A DNA stretch of 33,798 nt, from assembly GCA_013812655.1 (NCBI GenBank), contig JACCTC010000377.1, forward strand, positions 1-33,798, given 5' to 3'. The notes beneath the pieces are model-generated. The model did not search any database. It saw nothing but the letters and a program-made list of their open reading frames with translations, and was not told the origin of the DNA. The stretch comes from Deltaproteobacteria bacterium (lineage in GTDB: Bacteria; Myxococcota_A; Polyangia; Haliangiales; Haliangiaceae). Shown here one piece after another: positions 8,204-16,760 of this stretch. Position numbers and translations under genes: made by a program. Each line of letters opens with the position of its first letter. Position 1 is the first letter of the stretch.

Positions 8204-10407
8204 CGGGACTCGGGGCGCAGCGGCAGCGTGTGGACCGGGTTGCGATCGCGCGCACAACGGTCCGAGCCGAGCGAGCAGCGGATGCGCAGGCCGGCAGCTT
8301 CGTCGGGTGACCGGAAGCGCGTGTACGCCGTCTGCGCGGCCTCGGCGTCGGGCGCGTCGAGCGCGGCGAGCGCGGTTGCTTGCGAGCGAAGCAGCTCGGG
8401 GTCGCGTGGTGCGATCTCGAGGCCCCGCGCGGTGGCCACGAGCGCCTCGGCATGATCGCCAACTGCGACGAGCGCGCGCGCGTAGACGGCCCACGCACCT
8501 GCATTCGACGGCGCGCGCGTGGTGCACGACTTCGCGGGGGCGATGGCGTCGGCGTACTGGTTCATGCGCATGTACGCGTCCGCGACGATCGCGTCGAGGA
8601 CCGGGGGATCCGCGCCGAGCAACGTGCGGGCCTGGGCCACGTGGGCGAGCGCGTCGGCGAGCCGGTTCTGTCGCGACGCGACCCAGCCGAGCTGCGCGTG
8701 GACCATCGCGCGAGACCGCGCATCAGGAGCCTTCGCGAGCGCGACACCAAGCACTGCGCGGGCGTCATCGAGCTGGGTCACCAGGCTCGCGACCAGCGCC
8801 ATCCCGTGCTCGTAGCTGCGCTCCCAGGCCGGGCGCGCGCCACCCGCGCCCTTGCGCGCGAGAACGCGATGGGGTGCGCGATTGCCGATCTCGAGGCGAG
8901 TCTCGGCGACGAGCGTGATCGGTTGCGGCTTGCATGGATCGAGCACGACATCGCGGATCCCGCGGGCGGCCGCGATGAACGCCTCGCCTTCGGGCGTGCG
9001 CGCCGCAGCGCAGGTCGCGGCCTGCATCGCGAGGTTGCGGCTGCGATGGCGAAGCCGCGCGGTGACGACGACCGACCGGACCCCCGCGGGTACATCGAGC
9101 GCATACCGCACCGCCTGCGCCTCGCGCGCCGCGAGCGTCTGGGTCGCGAGCTGCGTCCGGAACCGCGCGACGTCGTGCTCTTCGAGGACCTCGCCGCGCT
9201 CGTCGACGACCAGCGTGCGCAGCACGTGGGTGTCTTGATCTGCGGCGTCGAGCTCGTGCGCGAGGCCCGATGACGCGATCCGCGTGCCCTTGCGATCGGC
9301 GACCTCGATCTCGATCCAGGTGTCCTGGATGTCGAGGACGCCGCCCGGGAACCGGTGACCGACGAGCAGGTTGCGGATGACGACGTCGAGCTCGAGGCGG
9401 CTGCCCGGCACGACCGGCGCGGTCTCGGCCGGCAAGTAACGCCTGGAACCGATCCGCGCGCCGGCGATGTCGATCGATGCGGCGCCCTCGAGCTTCGCGC
9501 GCGTCAGCCGCAGCTGCTCGTCATCGCCGCGCATCGACGCCATCCAGGTGTGGCCGCCGACGAAGCGGTGCGACGCGACCGAACCCTGCTTCGCGCCGAG
9601 CTCGCTCGCCGACGCCGGGACGCGCTCCATATGACAGCCGATGCAGTCCTGCTTGTCGACCTTGTCGATGCGCGCCATGCCGTTGCCGGTGTACGCGGAC
9701 GCGCGCCACTGGCCGGGCTCGTCGATCCCGGTGAGGTGCACGGGCATCTGCATGTCGGGCGACAAGAAGCCGCGATGACAGCTCGTGCACAGCTCGGTAT
9801 CGACCTTCGTCGTGACCTGCTGCTTGTGGCGCGCGATCGAGGCCGGGTCGTCGAGCGCCGGCGCATCGATCGGCGCGGCGTTCCACACGTAGCTGCCATT
9901 GCCGTCGTGGGTCGTGCGCTGGATGCCGTGGCATAGCCGGCACGACACGCCGGTGTGCGAGCGCAGATCGTCGGCGGGGATCGGCCCGTCCGTCGTCATC
10001 ATCCCGTCGACCGCGAGGGGCATGTCATGACAGCCACCGCAGTGCCGGCTCGCAGGCTTGCCGAGATCCGCCCGCACGCGCTCGACGTTGAACCGGTAGA
10101 TCGGGTTACCGAACGACGCGAACGAGTGCGCGCTCGACGACCACTGCGCCGCGACATCCGGATGACAGGTCGCGCAGGTGTCGACGTCGGCGAGTATCGT
10201 GCCTTCGCTCAGCTCATCTCCCGTGGTGGCGCTGCCCCGCGGGCCGCGCTCGATCATCGCGAGGCTCGGCGCGAGCTCGCCTGGCGTGCTCGGGATCTGT
10301 GCACGCCACATGACCGCAGCGGTCGGCACCACCTCGCGCGCGGGCGCGGCGATCTCCTGGCTGCCGCACGCCACGAGCGCGAGCACGCAGGACGCGAGCA
10401 GCCTCAT
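8200..10407 (-). CDS. Pentaheme c-type cytochrome lipoprotein with TPR region
   Basis: A 735-residue exported protein. The N-terminus MRLLASCVLALVAC is a lipoprotein signal with Cys14. Five CXXCH haem-binding motifs follow: CATCH 78-82, CGGCH 123-127, CRLCH 156-160, CTSCH 207-211 and CIGCH 255-259. Their arrangement, with QWSSSAH after the first, resembles the cytochrome c554-like multihaem family. A beta-rich region follows, and from about 550 there are helical TPR-like repeats (for example ADALAHVAQARTLLGADPP). It probably carries electrons at the periplasm or cell surface; substrate and partner are unknown. The ATG at 10405-10407 overlaps the TGA of the upstream DUF2330 gene (ATGA), which fixes the start and implies coupled translation. 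Confidence 0.88.
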   Translation of the reverse strand: MRLLASCVLALVACGSQEIAAPAREVVPTAAVMWRAQIPSTPGELAPSLAMIERGPRGSATTGDELSEGTILADVDTCATCHPDVAAQWSSSAHSFASFGNPIYRFNVERVRADLGKPASRHCGGCHDMPLAVDGMMTTDGPIPADDLRSHTGVSCRLCHGIQRTTHDGNGSYVWNAAPIDAPALDDPASIARHKQQVTTKVDTELCTSCHRGFLSPDMQMPVHLTGIDEPGQWRASAYTGNGMARIDKVDKQDCIGCHMERVPASASELGAKQGSVASHRFVGGHTWMASMRGDDEQLRLTRAKLEGAASIDIAGARIGSRRYLPAETAPVVPGSRLELDVVIRNLLVGHRFPGGVLDIQDTWIEIEVADRKGTRIASSGLAHELDAADQDTHVLRTLVVDERGEVLEEHDVARFRTQLATQTLAAREAQAVRYALDVPAGVRSVVVTARLRHRSRNLAMQAATCAAARTPEGEAFIAAARGIRDVVLDPCKPQPITLVAETRLEIGNRAPHRVLARKGAGGARPAWERSYEHGMALVASLVTQLDDARAVLGVALAKAPDARSRAMVHAQLGWVASRQNRLADALAHVAQARTLLGADPPVLDAIVADAYMRMNQYADAIAPAKSCTTRAPSNAGAWAVYARALVAVGDHAEALVATARGLEIAPRDPELLRSQATALAALDAPDAEAAQTAYTRFRSPDEAAGLRIRCSLGSDRCARDRNPVHTLPLRPESR

Positions 10408-12332
10408 GCGGTCGGCCGCCGCCGGCGCATCACGAGCGCGAGGAAGATCCACACGGCGCCGACCGCCACGCCGATCGGCGCGCCATCGGATGCCTGGTTA
10501 CAGCCGCCGCAGCCGAAAAACTCGCCACAGGTCGGCTTCGGCTTCGGGATCATGTCCATCGCCGAGGGCTGCGGCCCGCCGCACGCGACACCGGGACGCG
10601 GGCTCGGCTGCTTGACAAGCCAGCCGTCGTCACCGCAGTCGGGTGGAGCCGGCGCGCAGACGTCGAGCGTGCGCAACGGCTCGCTGAAGTCCTCGGCACC
10701 CGGCGTCTGGCTCGCGATCGCGACAGCCTCGCAGCGCGGGATGTCGGCAGTGCCGGCGATCGCCGCCGCACCGGCGTGGCACGCGCACACGCCGACGCCG
10801 TTGCGATCGAGGCACACGCCCTGGCCGCAGCTCGCGGTCGCGCACCCGTCGGGGAGCTCGTCGCCGCCGGCGCGCAGATCGCATGGCGGCGTCTGCGGCA
10901 CGCAGGTCACCGACGGCAGGTTGTCGAGATCGGTGAAGCGCTGCGCGACGAATCCGGCGTTGCACTCGCAGGCGGGTGCGCCGCTGCTCGTGATCACGCA
11001 CTGTCCGGCGCCGCAGTACGTCGCCGCGCAGGCCTGCAGCTTCGTGATCTCCGCGAACCGGGTCTGATCGATGACGTCGCTCGCGCACCCGCCGAGGCTC
11101 GGCGAGCTGCCCGTGAGCGCGAGCCGACCGGCGAGCCCGGTGCCGAAGTCCGCCTCGAACGCGGGATCGAACGTCATCTCCTCGGCGGAAATACGCGTCG
11201 TGATTCGCGTCAGCGAGCTGTACTTGGTCGCCAGATCGTCGAGCAGCTGGACGCCCTCGATGACGTCGCCGGCCGCGAGACAGTCGCTGCGATCGAACTC
11301 GTCGCGCGGGCACTCGCATTGCTGGTTATTGCCGACGTTGCACTGATCGAACGAGTTGCCGCAGCAGAAGCTCGGACCGCCGAACTCCGGCCGCGCACCA
11401 GCCGCCCGGTACTCGATCGCGAATGCGTCGCCGCCGGCTTCGTCGATGGTGCGCGCGAGCAACATCGGATAGTTCGTGCGTCCGGACCTGTCGCGTGCGA
11501 TCCGCCCCTGATCGATCGTCACGACCGGATGGCCCTGCGGCTTGAACGGCTTCTGCGAGTAGATGAACGACGTCACCGTCAGGTGCGGCTCGGCCGCGAC
11601 CGCGGTGAGCACGAGCGGCACCTGCGGAAACGCCGCGCGGTACTTCATGCGGAGCGGCTTGATCGAGCTCGCACCGGCACCGGGCACGAGCTTCGCCGCG
11701 ACGAACACCATGTTCGCCTGGACGTAGGACTCCATGTAGATCGACGTCGTCTGGTTGACCACGAACCCGTTGCTGCGCAGCCACTGCGTCGCCGCCTCGG
11801 CCTCGCTCGCGCGAAACGTGACGGTCTGGTAGTCACCGACGACCTGCTCGCTGATCACGGTGACCGGCGGTCGCCCGCTCGCGCCCGCATCGGAGGCGAA
11901 TCCGGCATCGGGAAAGGGAATCCCACTGTTCTCGTTTCCGCACGACACCGCGTCGTGACGCGCGCACGCGTACTCGGAGACCGGGCAGATGTTCTCGTTG
12001 GTGACCTGCACCGCCGGCTCGGTGAGCGAGTCGAGAAATCCGAATGCCGAGAGCGGCGAGATCGCGAGCTCGGGCACCTCGGGCACCGGGATCAGCCACG
12101 CAAACTTCGCCGGATCGCCCGCGTACTTGATGAGCACGTGGGCGGTCACCCAGCCCGGCTCGACCTCGAAGATGATCTGCTCGGCGCGCTGGTTGACCGC
12201 GAACTCGCCCTCGGTCACCGATGGCGGTGACAGGCACCCGCACGCGACGGCCACTGGTGTGTCGACCACGAGGGCGGCACACGCGGCGAAGGACATCGCG
12301 AACCCGAGGGCAAACCGGTGACGGAGGCGCAT
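10404..12332 (-). CDS. DUF2330 surface protein with EGF-like cysteines and MYXO-CTERM-like tail
   Basis: A 642-residue exported protein. A signal peptide ends near residue 30, followed by CGC and a DUF2330-type region (AEQIIFEVEPGWVTAHVLIKYAGD, then WLIPVPEVPEL). The middle has many cysteines, including a CCGN...CNVG...CEC cluster and two EGF-like stretches (TYCGAGQCVITSSGAPACEC and a second near CGQGVCLDRNGVGVCAC). The C-terminus is GCGGC, a hydrophobic helix and RRRR from about 607, matching the MYXO-CTERM pattern of proteins cut by a rhombosortase or myxosortase-like protease. DUF2330 has no settled function. The gene is coupled to the pentaheme cytochrome by a 4-base overlap, so the two may form a surface complex (inference). 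The ATG has GGAG one base upstream, too close for ideal use, and TAGTGC six bases upstream. Confidence 0.87.
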   Translation of the reverse strand: MRLRHRFALGFAMSFAACAALVVDTPVAVACGCLSPPSVTEGEFAVNQRAEQIIFEVEPGWVTAHVLIKYAGDPAKFAWLIPVPEVPELAISPLSAFGFLDSLTEPAVQVTNENICPVSEYACARHDAVSCGNENSGIPFPDAGFASDAGASGRPPVTVISEQVVGDYQTVTFRASEAEAATQWLRSNGFVVNQTTSIYMESYVQANMVFVAAKLVPGAGASSIKPLRMKYRAAFPQVPLVLTAVAAEPHLTVTSFIYSQKPFKPQGHPVVTIDQGRIARDRSGRTNYPMLLARTIDEAGGDAFAIEYRAAGARPEFGGPSFCCGNSFDQCNVGNNQQCECPRDEFDRSDCLAAGDVIEGVQLLDDLATKYSSLTRITTRISAEEMTFDPAFEADFGTGLAGRLALTGSSPSLGGCASDVIDQTRFAEITKLQACAATYCGAGQCVITSSGAPACECNAGFVAQRFTDLDNLPSVTCVPQTPPCDLRAGGDELPDGCATASCGQGVCLDRNGVGVCACHAGAAAIAGTADIPRCEAVAIASQTPGAEDFSEPLRTLDVCAPAPPDCGDDGWLVKQPSPRPGVACGGPQPSAMDMIPKPKPTCGEFFGCGGCNQASDGAPIGVAVGAVWIFLALVMRRRRPTA

Positions 12333-12453
12333 GCTCCGGCACTACCCAAGACGCGCGCCACGGCAAATCACCGAGATCCGCGACGTTGCCGGCCGCGAGA
12401 TGCAGCCCCGGTCACCGATCAGGGCATCGCTGTCATGGCGCGGGCGCCGCGGC

Positions 12454-12471
12454 AGCTTCGGGAGCGAAGCT
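12454..12471 (-). terminator. Possible hairpin after the small lipoprotein gene
   Basis: AGCTTCG-GGAG-CGAAGCT forms a perfect 7-base-pair stem with a 4-base loop, 13 bases beyond the stop of the minus-strand gene at 12485. There is no T-tract, so it is only a candidate. The rest of 12333-12484 holds the start region of the DUF2330 gene and nothing else I can support. Confidence 0.35.
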
Positions 12472-12484
12472 CGCGGTCTCGTGC

Positions 12485-12973
12485 TCAGTGAACGAGCTGG
12501 GACCGCTTGTTCGCGAGCGTGCGCTCGAGGCGCGCGCCGTCCTTGTCGGTCTCCGAGCGGATGCCGAAGTAGACCTTGGGGCCGCGCGGGTCGTCGGTGA
12601 TCGTCAGCTTGAGATCGAACGGCTCGGGGCCATCGACGTTCTCGATGCGGAACTCGCTGGTGACCTTCTCCTTGGTCTCGGGCAGCACGAATCTGATCTG
12701 ACCCTCGGTCGTCTCGAACATGAACAGCTCGAACGTGCCCTTGAACAGCGTACGGTCCTGGAACACGCCGCCGCCCATGCTCGGCACGAAGCGATAGACG
12801 TGGAGCCGATCGCGATCGTTCTCGGGCATCTTGTCGAGCCAGTTGCGATCGAGCAGCAGTGTCCTCGCCTCGTCGGGCGGGACCGCACGCGACGGCGTTC
12901 CGGACGATGACGACGAGCAGGCACCGGCCGCGAGGCCGAGCACGAACAGGAACGAGAGCACGATCGGGCGCAT
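12485..12973 (-). CDS. Small putative lipoprotein
   Basis: 162 residues. The N-terminus MRPIVLSFLFVLGLAAGAC is a lipoprotein signal with Cys19 followed by a Ser-rich linker. The mature part alternates hydrophobic and charged residues, with RLHVYRFVP, FELFMFETTEGQIRFVLPE and FDLKLTITDD. This fits a small beta-barrel or lipocalin-like fold, but I cannot assign a family. The ATG at 12971-12973 is chosen because it begins the signal sequence. TACGGT 7 bases upstream (12981-12986) suggests its own leaderless promoter, although it also lies 29 bases behind the roadblock-like gene and could be cotranscribed. Confidence 0.75.
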   Translation of the reverse strand: MRPIVLSFLFVLGLAAGACSSSSSGTPSRAVPPDEARTLLLDRNWLDKMPENDRDRLHVYRFVPSMGGGVFQDRTLFKGTFELFMFETTEGQIRFVLPETKEKVTSEFRIENVDGPEPFDLKLTITDDPRGPKVYFGIRSETDKDGARLERTLANKRSQLVH

Positions 12974-12980
12974 GGGCCGA

Positions 12981-12986
12981 ACCGTA
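12981..12986 (-). promoter_or_regulatory. Probable -10 element (TACGGT) for the small lipoprotein
   Basis: TACGGT ends 7 bases before the ATG at 12973. The same hexamer precedes the gene starting at 16703. No Shine-Dalgarno sequence and no clear -35 box are seen. Confidence 0.42.
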
Positions 12987-13002
12987 GCACCTCGCAGCGC
13001 GA

Positions 13003-13377
13003 CTAGACCGCGAGGATCCGGAGCGCGCCCGCGGCGCCCCGCGTGATCTGGCGGCGCCGTGCCTCGGCCGTGCCGCCGACCGCGCACACGAGAAGCTCGG
13101 AGCCCTCGATCTCGACCTTCATCATCTGGACGTCCCAGTGATGGCCGGCCCCGAACAGCGTGCCGTTGAACTCCTTGATGCGAGTCCCGACCAGCACCAT
13201 CCTGGCCGCCACCTCGTCACACGCGAACGTGTCCCCCGACGAGGCGAGCGGCAGGCCATCGCCGTCCGCGACCACCATGGCTTCGATTCGCCCCTCTTCA
13301 CAGCAGGTGGCGAGCTGATAACGGAGAGCTTGCGTGGCCGTGTTGGCGCGACGGCGCCGGCGTTCGAGGGTGCGCAT
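13003..13377 (-). CDS. Roadblock/LC7-like small protein
   Basis: 124 residues. A basic N-terminus (MRTLERRRRRAN) precedes a helix, then GRIEAMVVADGDGLPLASSGD, a strand-turn-strand that resembles roadblock/LC7 domains, where a sequence like GVEGALVVDRDGLPLAS is typical. A second strand pair follows (VQMMKVEIEGSELLVCAVGG) and a C-terminal helix. In myxobacteria such proteins often accompany small GTPases or kinases, but no GTPase gene lies next to this one. The start is the ATG at 13375-13377; no Shine-Dalgarno sequence is visible. It stands divergent to the peptidase gene at 13445 and 29 bases before the small lipoprotein. The family call is moderate. Confidence 0.6.
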   Translation of the reverse strand: MRTLERRRRRANTATQALRYQLATCCEEGRIEAMVVADGDGLPLASSGDTFACDEVAARMVLVGTRIKEFNGTLFGAGHHWDVQMMKVEIEGSELLVCAVGGTAEARRRQITRGAAGALRILAV

Positions 13378-13432
13378 AACGAATCGTCACGGCCTGTCAC
13401 GTCGGGGGCAAGATTTTGCGCAGCGCGTGTCC

Positions 13433-13438
13433 TAAGCT
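13433..13438 (+). promoter_or_regulatory. Probable -10 element (TAAGCT) for the DPP-IV-like peptidase
   Basis: TAAGCT ends exactly 6 bases before the GTG at 13445, which would place the transcription start on the start codon. The six bases between are GCCCCC, so there is no ribosome binding site. Confidence 0.45.
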
Positions 13439-13444
13439 GCCCCC

Positions 13445-15640
13445 GTGAAGGCGCGTCTACTCGCTCGCGCTGCGCTCGCGCTGGCCGTCCTGACCTCCTG
13501 CCATCCAACCAAGCCCATGACGCCGACCTGGCCCGCCCTCGATGACAAGCTCCTCGCCGACGCCGCGGCGACCTTCAACTTCAAGCTCGGCGTCCCTGCC
13601 CCGCTCGCGGTGACCCGCGATGGCGCGGTGCTGTTTCGCAGCACGCCACCGCGCGCGTTCGTCTCGGATCTCTACGAGCTCGGCGCGGACGGCAAGGTCA
13701 GGACGCTCGCGACCGTTGCCGAGCTGCTCGGCACGACCGCGGAGATCCTGTCCGATGCCGAGAAGGCGCGTCGCGAGCGCTCCCGCACGGCGACCCGCGG
13801 GATCGTCGACATCGACGTCTCCGAGGACGGCGCGACCGTCATGGTGCCGCTCGGCGGGATGTTTCACCTGATCGATCGATCCAGCGGCAAGCGCGTCGTC
13901 GTCGATCCGAAGGGCGCGGCCTACGATCCGCACCTGTCGCCGGATGGCAGCACGGTCGCGTTCGTGCGCGATGGCGACCTCTGGCTCGCGAGCGCCGGTA
14001 GCGCGCCGCGCCAGCTCACGAAGCACCCCCCCAACGTCGAGTACGGCATCGCCGAGTTCGCGGCCATGGAGGAGCTCGGCCGCCGCCGCGGTTTCTGGTG
14101 GTCTCCCGACAGCAAGGCGATCGCGTTCCAGCGCACCGACGCGCGCGCGGTCGACACGCTCTACGTCGCCGATGCCCGGCATCCCGACAAGAAACCGGTT
14201 CCCTTCAAGTATCCGCGCGCCGGCACCGCGAACGCCGTCGTCGATCTCGGCGTGGTCAACATCGCCGGCGATGGAACGCCACGCTGGCTGACCTGGGACC
14301 TCGCGAAGCACGGCTACCTCGCGGCGGTGACCTGGCCGAAGCACGGCGCATTGACCGCGCTCGTCCTCGATCGCGATCAGACCGAGCTCGCGCTGCTCGC
14401 GCTCGATCCGGCGACCGGCGCGACTCGCACGTTACTCACCGAGCGCGACGATGCGTGGCTCAACGTCAACGTCGGCGCACCGCAGTGGCTCGAGGATGGC
14501 TCCGGATTCTTGTGGATGACCGAGGCGGGTGGCGCGTGGGTCCTCGAGTTGCGTGACGCCGAGGGTGCGCTCGTCCGCGCGCTGACCACGCCGGAATTCG
14601 GGCTTCGCCACCTCGCGGGTGTCGATGGGCGCTTCGCGATCGTCGAGGCCTCGACCGACGGGCCGCGCCAGGACGTGTGGCGGATCCCGCTCGACGGCGG
14701 CTCGCCGACCCGGCTGTCGGGCGGCGATGGCCTGGCGAACGTCATCAAGGCCAAGCACGGCGTCGTCGTGATCGACGCGATGTTCGAGGCCGGTGGCCGT
14801 GAGTTCGTCGCGATCAGCTCGATCGGCCAGAGCCGACACCTCCTACCGATCGTCGCCGAGCGTCCGGCGCTCGAACCAACGACACGACTCGAGACCGTCG
14901 TGCTCGGCGGCCGCACGCACCACGTCGCCGTCACCCGGCCGCGCACGTTCGATCGCAACCGCCGCTATCCCGTGCTGCTCAAGGTCTACGGCGGTCCGCA
15001 TGTCGTGACCGTGACCGCGGCGCGCGACTCCTACGTCATGGACCAGTGGTACGCGGACGCCGGCTTCATCGTCGTGCGCAGCGATAACCGCGGCACCCCC
15101 AACCGCGGGCGCGCGTGGGAGCGCGCGATCCTGCGTGACCTCGTCACGGTCCCGCTCGACGATCAGGTCGGCGCGCTGCAAGCCCTCGGCGAGCGCCATC
15201 GCGAGCTCGATCTGTCGCGGGTCGGCATCATGGGCTGGTCGTTCGGCGGCTACCTGTCGGCGATGGCCGTGCTGCTGCGGCCCGATGTCTTCAAGGCCGC
15301 GGTGGCCGGCGCGCCGGTCACCGACTGGACGCTCTACGACACCGCGTACACCGAGCGCTACATGAAGACCCCGGCCGCGAACCCCGATGGCTATCGCGCG
15401 ACGAGCGCGCTGACCCATGCGGCCAAGCTCGACCGGCCGCTGCTCGTGATCCACGGCATCACCGACGACAACGTGCACTTCGCGCACACGCTCGCGCTGA
15501 TCGAGGCGCTCTACGTCGCGGGCAAGCGCGCCGAGGTGATCACGCTGTCGGCGACGCACATGGTTCCGGATCCGCGGCTCAACTTCGCGCGCGAGCAGGT
15601 GCAAGTCGACTTCTTCCGCCAGCACCTCGGCGGGTCTTGA
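13445..15640 (+). CDS. S9-family dipeptidyl peptidase (DPP-IV type) lipoprotein
   Basis: 731 residues. The N-terminus ends in the lipobox LTSC (Cys19), so the enzyme is probably anchored in the cell envelope. Residues ~40-470 form the beta-propeller. Within it AEFAAMEE near 201-208, followed by GFWWSPDSKAIAF, matches the double-Glu motif that binds the free N-terminus of substrates in DPP-IV enzymes. The catalytic alpha/beta-hydrolase domain has the triad Ser599 (GWSFGGY), Asp674 (HGITDDNVHF) and His705 (SATHMVP). It should remove dipeptides from oligopeptide N-termini. The GTG start is preceded at 6 bases by TAAGCT. Its TGA overlaps the TTG of the pseudouridine synthase gene. Confidence 0.93.
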   Translation: MKARLLARAALALAVLTSCHPTKPMTPTWPALDDKLLADAAATFNFKLGVPAPLAVTRDGAVLFRSTPPRAFVSDLYELGADGKVRTLATVAELLGTTAEILSDAEKARRERSRTATRGIVDIDVSEDGATVMVPLGGMFHLIDRSSGKRVVVDPKGAAYDPHLSPDGSTVAFVRDGDLWLASAGSAPRQLTKHPPNVEYGIAEFAAMEELGRRRGFWWSPDSKAIAFQRTDARAVDTLYVADARHPDKKPVPFKYPRAGTANAVVDLGVVNIAGDGTPRWLTWDLAKHGYLAAVTWPKHGALTALVLDRDQTELALLALDPATGATRTLLTERDDAWLNVNVGAPQWLEDGSGFLWMTEAGGAWVLELRDAEGALVRALTTPEFGLRHLAGVDGRFAIVEASTDGPRQDVWRIPLDGGSPTRLSGGDGLANVIKAKHGVVVIDAMFEAGGREFVAISSIGQSRHLLPIVAERPALEPTTRLETVVLGGRTHHVAVTRPRTFDRNRRYPVLLKVYGGPHVVTVTAARDSYVMDQWYADAGFIVVRSDNRGTPNRGRAWERAILRDLVTVPLDDQVGALQALGERHRELDLSRVGIMGWSFGGYLSAMAVLLRPDVFKAAVAGAPVTDWTLYDTAYTERYMKTPAANPDGYRATSALTHAAKLDRPLLVIHGITDDNVHFAHTLALIEALYVAGKRAEVITLSATHMVPDPRLNFAREQVQVDFFRQHLGGS

Positions 15641-16296
15641 CGCTGATCCTCCATCGCGACGCGCGCTGTGTTGCCGTCGACAAGCCCTCCGGCGTCGCGA
15701 CCCACCGCGGCTGGGCCGACGACGACGATGCGCTGCTGCAGCAAGTTCGCGACGCGGTCAACGCGTACGTCTATCCGATCCATCGCCTCGATCGCGGTGC
15801 CTCCGGCATCGTGCTGTTCGCGCTCGACAAGGAGGCCGCGCGCGCGTTCTCCGACGCCTGGGAGCATGCCGACAAGCGCTACCTCGGGATCACGCGTGGC
15901 CACCCACCCGACCACCTCGTGATCGATCACGCGATCCCGCGCGCACCTGGTGAAGACCGGGTCCCGGCGATCACCGAGATCTGGCGGCGCGAGACGTTCG
16001 GCCGCTACGCGCTCGTCGAGGCGCGGCTGCACACCGGACGGCTCCACCAGATCCGTCGCCACCTCAAGCACATCGCGTGTCCGCTGATCGGCGACGTCCG
16101 CTACGGCAAGGGCGAGCACAACCGGATCTTTCGCACCCAGCACGCGTTGCACCGGCTCGCGCTCCACTGCACGTCACTCACGGTCGCGCATCCCGACGCC
16201 GGCACGCTCGCGGTGGCCTGTCCGCTGCCCGACGATGTCCTCGCGGCGATCGCGAGCTGTCGCGCCGCGTATCCGGTCACCGCGCCGGCTGCCTGA
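15637..16296 (+). CDS. truC: RluA-family pseudouridine synthase, TruC type
   Basis: 219 residues; it isomerises uridine to pseudouridine in RNA. The catalytic motif HRLDRGASG contains the conserved Asp52. Family features are DKPSGVATHRGW at 15-26, KRYLGITRG near 93-101, and TGRLHQIRRHLKHI with PLIGDVRYG. The arrangement, notably HRGW after the DKPSG motif and the RTQHALHRLALH segment, is closest to TruC, which modifies position 65 of some tRNAs; an rRNA target cannot be excluded. There is no S4 domain. The likely start is the TTG at 15637-15639, overlapping the stop of the peptidase gene (TTGA), so it is expressed with that gene despite an unrelated function. Confidence 0.88.
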   Translation: MTLILHRDARCVAVDKPSGVATHRGWADDDDALLQQVRDAVNAYVYPIHRLDRGASGIVLFALDKEAARAFSDAWEHADKRYLGITRGHPPDHLVIDHAIPRAPGEDRVPAITEIWRRETFGRYALVEARLHTGRLHQIRRHLKHIACPLIGDVRYGKGEHNRIFRTQHALHRLALHCTSLTVAHPDAGTLAVACPLPDDVLAAIASCRAAYPVTAPAA

Positions 16297-16313
16297 GCCG
16301 ACGACGATCAGGC
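16291..16313. terminator. Possible shared hairpin between convergent genes
   Basis: GCCTGA (16291-16296) and TCAGGC (16308-16313) form a 6-base-pair stem with an 11-base loop. It spans the stop codons of both the plus-strand truC and the minus-strand gene at 16308. No T-tract is present; since both genes end in GCC-TGA, the symmetry could be chance. Confidence 0.25.
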
Positions 16314-16703
16314 GACGAGCGTGTCGTCGAGATCGCGCACGCTGGCGTCGAGCACGGCCCAGATGATCGAGGCGATCACGGTGGCAACCGCGTCCTGCTC
16401 GGCGGCGGTCAGCACGATCGGCAGCTCGTCGATCTGATCGCGGATCGAGCGCACCATCGCGCGATCGCAGCGCCCGCCACGGACCGCGGCCATCCCAGCC
16501 GCCAGCGCGTGATGATCGAGGCGCAGATCGCCGAGCGGCGTCCGGCCACCGAGCACGCGACACGCCAGCTCGAGCCCGGCCGCAAACGCGTCGCCATCGG
16601 GAGACGCGAGCTCCCGCTCGAGCAAGCGGATGACGCCCGGCTGGCGAATCGCGAGCCAGCTGACGTCGTGTTCGGCGAGCTCCGGATCACTGAAAGCGAA
16701 CAT
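16308..16703 (-). CDS. Conserved-looking hypothetical protein, mostly helical
   Basis: 131 residues, predicted mainly alpha-helical, with no signal peptide and no family I recognise. Notable parts are the N-terminus MFAFSDPELAEHDVSWLAIRQ, the segment GGRTPLGDLRLDHHALAAG near 52-70, and an acidic C-terminal helix ending DASVRDLDDTLVA. Codon use follows the GC-rich pattern of the neighbours, and the start region has a TACGGT box 5 bases before the ATG at 16701-16703, so I take it as a real gene. It is divergent to the thiolase gene and convergent to truC. Confidence 0.62.
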   Translation of the reverse strand: MFAFSDPELAEHDVSWLAIRQPGVIRLLERELASPDGDAFAAGLELACRVLGGRTPLGDLRLDHHALAAGMAAVRGGRCDRAMVRSIRDQIDELPIVLTAAEQDAVATVIASIIWAVLDASVRDLDDTLVA

Positions 16704-16708
16704 GTCCG

Positions 16709-16714
16709 ACCGTA
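16709..16714 (-). promoter_or_regulatory. Probable -10 element (TACGGT) for the helical protein
   Basis: TACGGT ends 5 bases before the ATG at 16703, at the short end of the spacing seen elsewhere in the window. Confidence 0.35.
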
Positions 16715-16747
16715 AGCAGCCTCGGTTCTCGTGCGCCAGTTTTCGGC

Positions 16748-16753
16748 TATGGT
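16748..16753 (+). promoter_or_regulatory. Probable -10 element (TATGGT) for the thiolase
   Basis: TATGGT ends 7 bases before the ATG at 16761 and contains the alternative upstream ATG (16749), so that alternative start would lie inside the promoter. A near copy, CATGGT, stands 7 bases before the metalloprotease ATG at 4910. Confidence 0.42.
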
Positions 16754-16760
16754 CCGGCAG

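Noticed and set aside
6089-8527. 812-codon open frame on the minus strand
   Set aside because: Shadow of the metalloprotease gene, with composition typical of antisense frames; it also crosses the membrane protein and cytochrome genes.
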